64,000 nucleotides of DNA from Citrobacter europaeus (GTDB taxonomy: Bacteria; Pseudomonadota; Gammaproteobacteria; Enterobacterales; Enterobacteriaceae). The position numbers were made by a program, and so were the translations under genes. How positions within the stretch are numbered: the stretch's first letter is position 1; every line of letters begins with the position of its first letter. The stretch covers positions 124,001 to 188,000 of the forward strand of contig CP083650.1 in assembly GCA_020099315.1 (NCBI GenBank). The letters are read 5' to 3'. Of this stretch, positions 63,381 through 64,000 are shown one piece after another. The notes below the pieces were generated by a model that saw nothing but the letters and a program-made list of their open reading frames with translations, made no database searches and was not told where the DNA came from.

Positions 63381-64000
63381 ATGGCAGATATTCCGTTATC
63401 CGGCAAACCCCGTACGCAGGTTTTGCGCTGGCAGCGCCAGAACTGGGTAGTGGGGCTTCGCTGGGAAGAAAAGCAAAAGTCGGTACGTCGAGCCCCTGTA
63501 CAACGTCGGGGTGTTCTGAACGTTGTGTTGACGGTGAAGCAGGGCAAGAGCCGGTTGACCGCGTTGGGGCAAATTGAGGCCGGCTGGCGTCACCAGAAGC
63601 TGTATTCCCTGGCGGCGCTGTTCAGCCAGCAGTGTACGCCCAATGGCTATGGTGTGTACCAGCTTGATGATGGCAGGCAGGTCTTTCTGGCCACGGTGAA
63701 GGGGATGCCATCTCCGATGGCAGATGTGATCGGAACGCCAGATCAAATTATCCGGGCGAGAGAGCTCTTTCTGTCCTTCAACCCTGCTCCTGAGGACGGA
63801 TGGACGATACCTTCATCACCGGAATTCCTCCAGTCCTGGGACACTCTGGTCGGTCAGGTATCTTCGGCACAGCTCCGGTTTGCCAGAGTGGCGGGCGTGT
63901 CTAATCCTTTGCGGGCATACGGTGCGGGAGTGCTGTCAGTGACTGCCCTGCTTGGTGGTGCAGTCTGGTGGAGCAGGTTACCCGAACCTCCGGTCGTGCC
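63381..64000 (+). CDS. pilO: PilO-type type IVb pilus protein (partial, N-terminal)
   Basis: ATG 63381 follows the pilN stop by one base. The reading frame is open to the window edge, 206 codons. It begins MADIPLSGKPRTQVLRWQRQ and has a soluble cytoplasmic-type domain (YGVYQLDDGRQVFLATVKGMPSPMADV) followed by a membrane span near residues 188-200 (AGVLSVTALLGGAVWW). This is the PilO2 family of R64/SPI-7 pili, needed for pilus assembly. The rest lies outside. Confidence 0.85.
   Translation, partial: MADIPLSGKPRTQVLRWQRQNWVVGLRWEEKQKSVRRAPVQRRGVLNVVLTVKQGKSRLTALGQIEAGWRHQKLYSLAALFSQQCTPNGYGVYQLDDGRQVFLATVKGMPSPMADVIGTPDQIIRARELFLSFNPAPEDGWTIPSSPEFLQSWDTLVGQVSSAQLRFARVAGVSNPLRAYGAGVLSVTALLGGAVWWSRLPEPPVV

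Larger units (their letters stand above)
45960..64000 (+). mobile_element. Integrative and conjugative element, SPI-7/PFGI-1 class (left part)
   Basis: From the tRNA-Phe repeat to the window edge all genes but none of the flanking ones follow the SPI-7/PFGI-1 ICE order: parA, dnaB-like, parB, small genes, DUF2857, STY4528-type replication gene, PFL_4669-type gene, topB, DUF3577 gene, ssb, then pilLMNO. All are on the plus strand with many 4-base overlaps. The integrase, relaxase and main type IV secretion genes are expected to the right. The Rpn nuclease gene is the one member that is not part of the usual backbone. Confidence 0.92.

Overview
The window reads as the chromosome of a member of the Enterobacteriaceae, most likely Citrobacter. 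The genes from the C-P lyase cluster to dcuS keep E. coli gene order but the proteins differ from the E. coli K-12 ones as I remember them. Salmonella, which also carries pmrAB and mel genes, lacks this phosphonate operon. Genus is inferred from gene content and order; no search was run. The 16S is 1542 nt, with a tRNA-Glu spacer.

Layout. 1-900: the 3' end of yjdP and a HigBA-type toxin-antitoxin pair. 935-11818 (minus strand): a complete phnCDEFGHIJKLMNOP C-P lyase operon with a candidate Pho box upstream of phnC and REP elements between some cistrons. 11951-16659: yjdN, yjdM, and the dynamin-like crfC with its partner yjcZ. 16690-17688: a kdgT-type ketodeoxygluconate permease that does not belong to the E. 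coli order here. 18388-23448: proP, the small membrane peptide pmrR, pmrB-pmrA and eptA, with two PmrA boxes. 23593-28402: the acid-resistance genes adiC, adiY and adiA. 28640-32977: melR, melA, melB and a SemiSWEET-like gene two bases after melB. 33004-39919: yjdF, fumB, dcuB, dcuR and dcuS for anaerobic C4-dicarboxylate use. 40203-45596: a complete rRNA operon (16S, tRNA-Glu, 23S, 5S, terminator).

After the rRNA operon lie a REP element, a truncated YjaB-like acetyltransferase, and a 51-bp copy of the 3' end of tRNA-Phe at 45909-45959. That copy is the left attachment site of an integrative and conjugative element (ICE) of the SPI-7 / PFGI-1 class, which runs off the right edge of the window. 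The visible ICE genes are ParA, DnaB-type helicase, ParB, small regulatory or unknown proteins, a DUF2857 protein, a ParE-like protein, an STY4528-type replication protein, a PFL_4669-family protein, topoisomerase III, an STY4534-type (DUF3577) protein, SSB, an Rpn-family nuclease, and the start of a type IVb pilus operon (pilL, pilM, pilN, pilO). No integrase is seen. It is expected at the far end, next to the intact tRNA-Phe.

The most interesting signals are non-coding or subtle. They are an 85-bp tandem repeat with covarying palindromic cores just after the STY4528-type gene (candidate origin or structured RNA), STAXI-like UUCG hairpin repeats between topB and ssb, a 10-bp hairpin that covers the pmrR ribosome-binding site, an Asp55-to-Asn change at the cation site of MelB, the SemiSWEET gene joined to the mel operon, an SSB whose acidic tip is not terminal, and an rRNA operon with rrnE-like flanks at an unexpected place.
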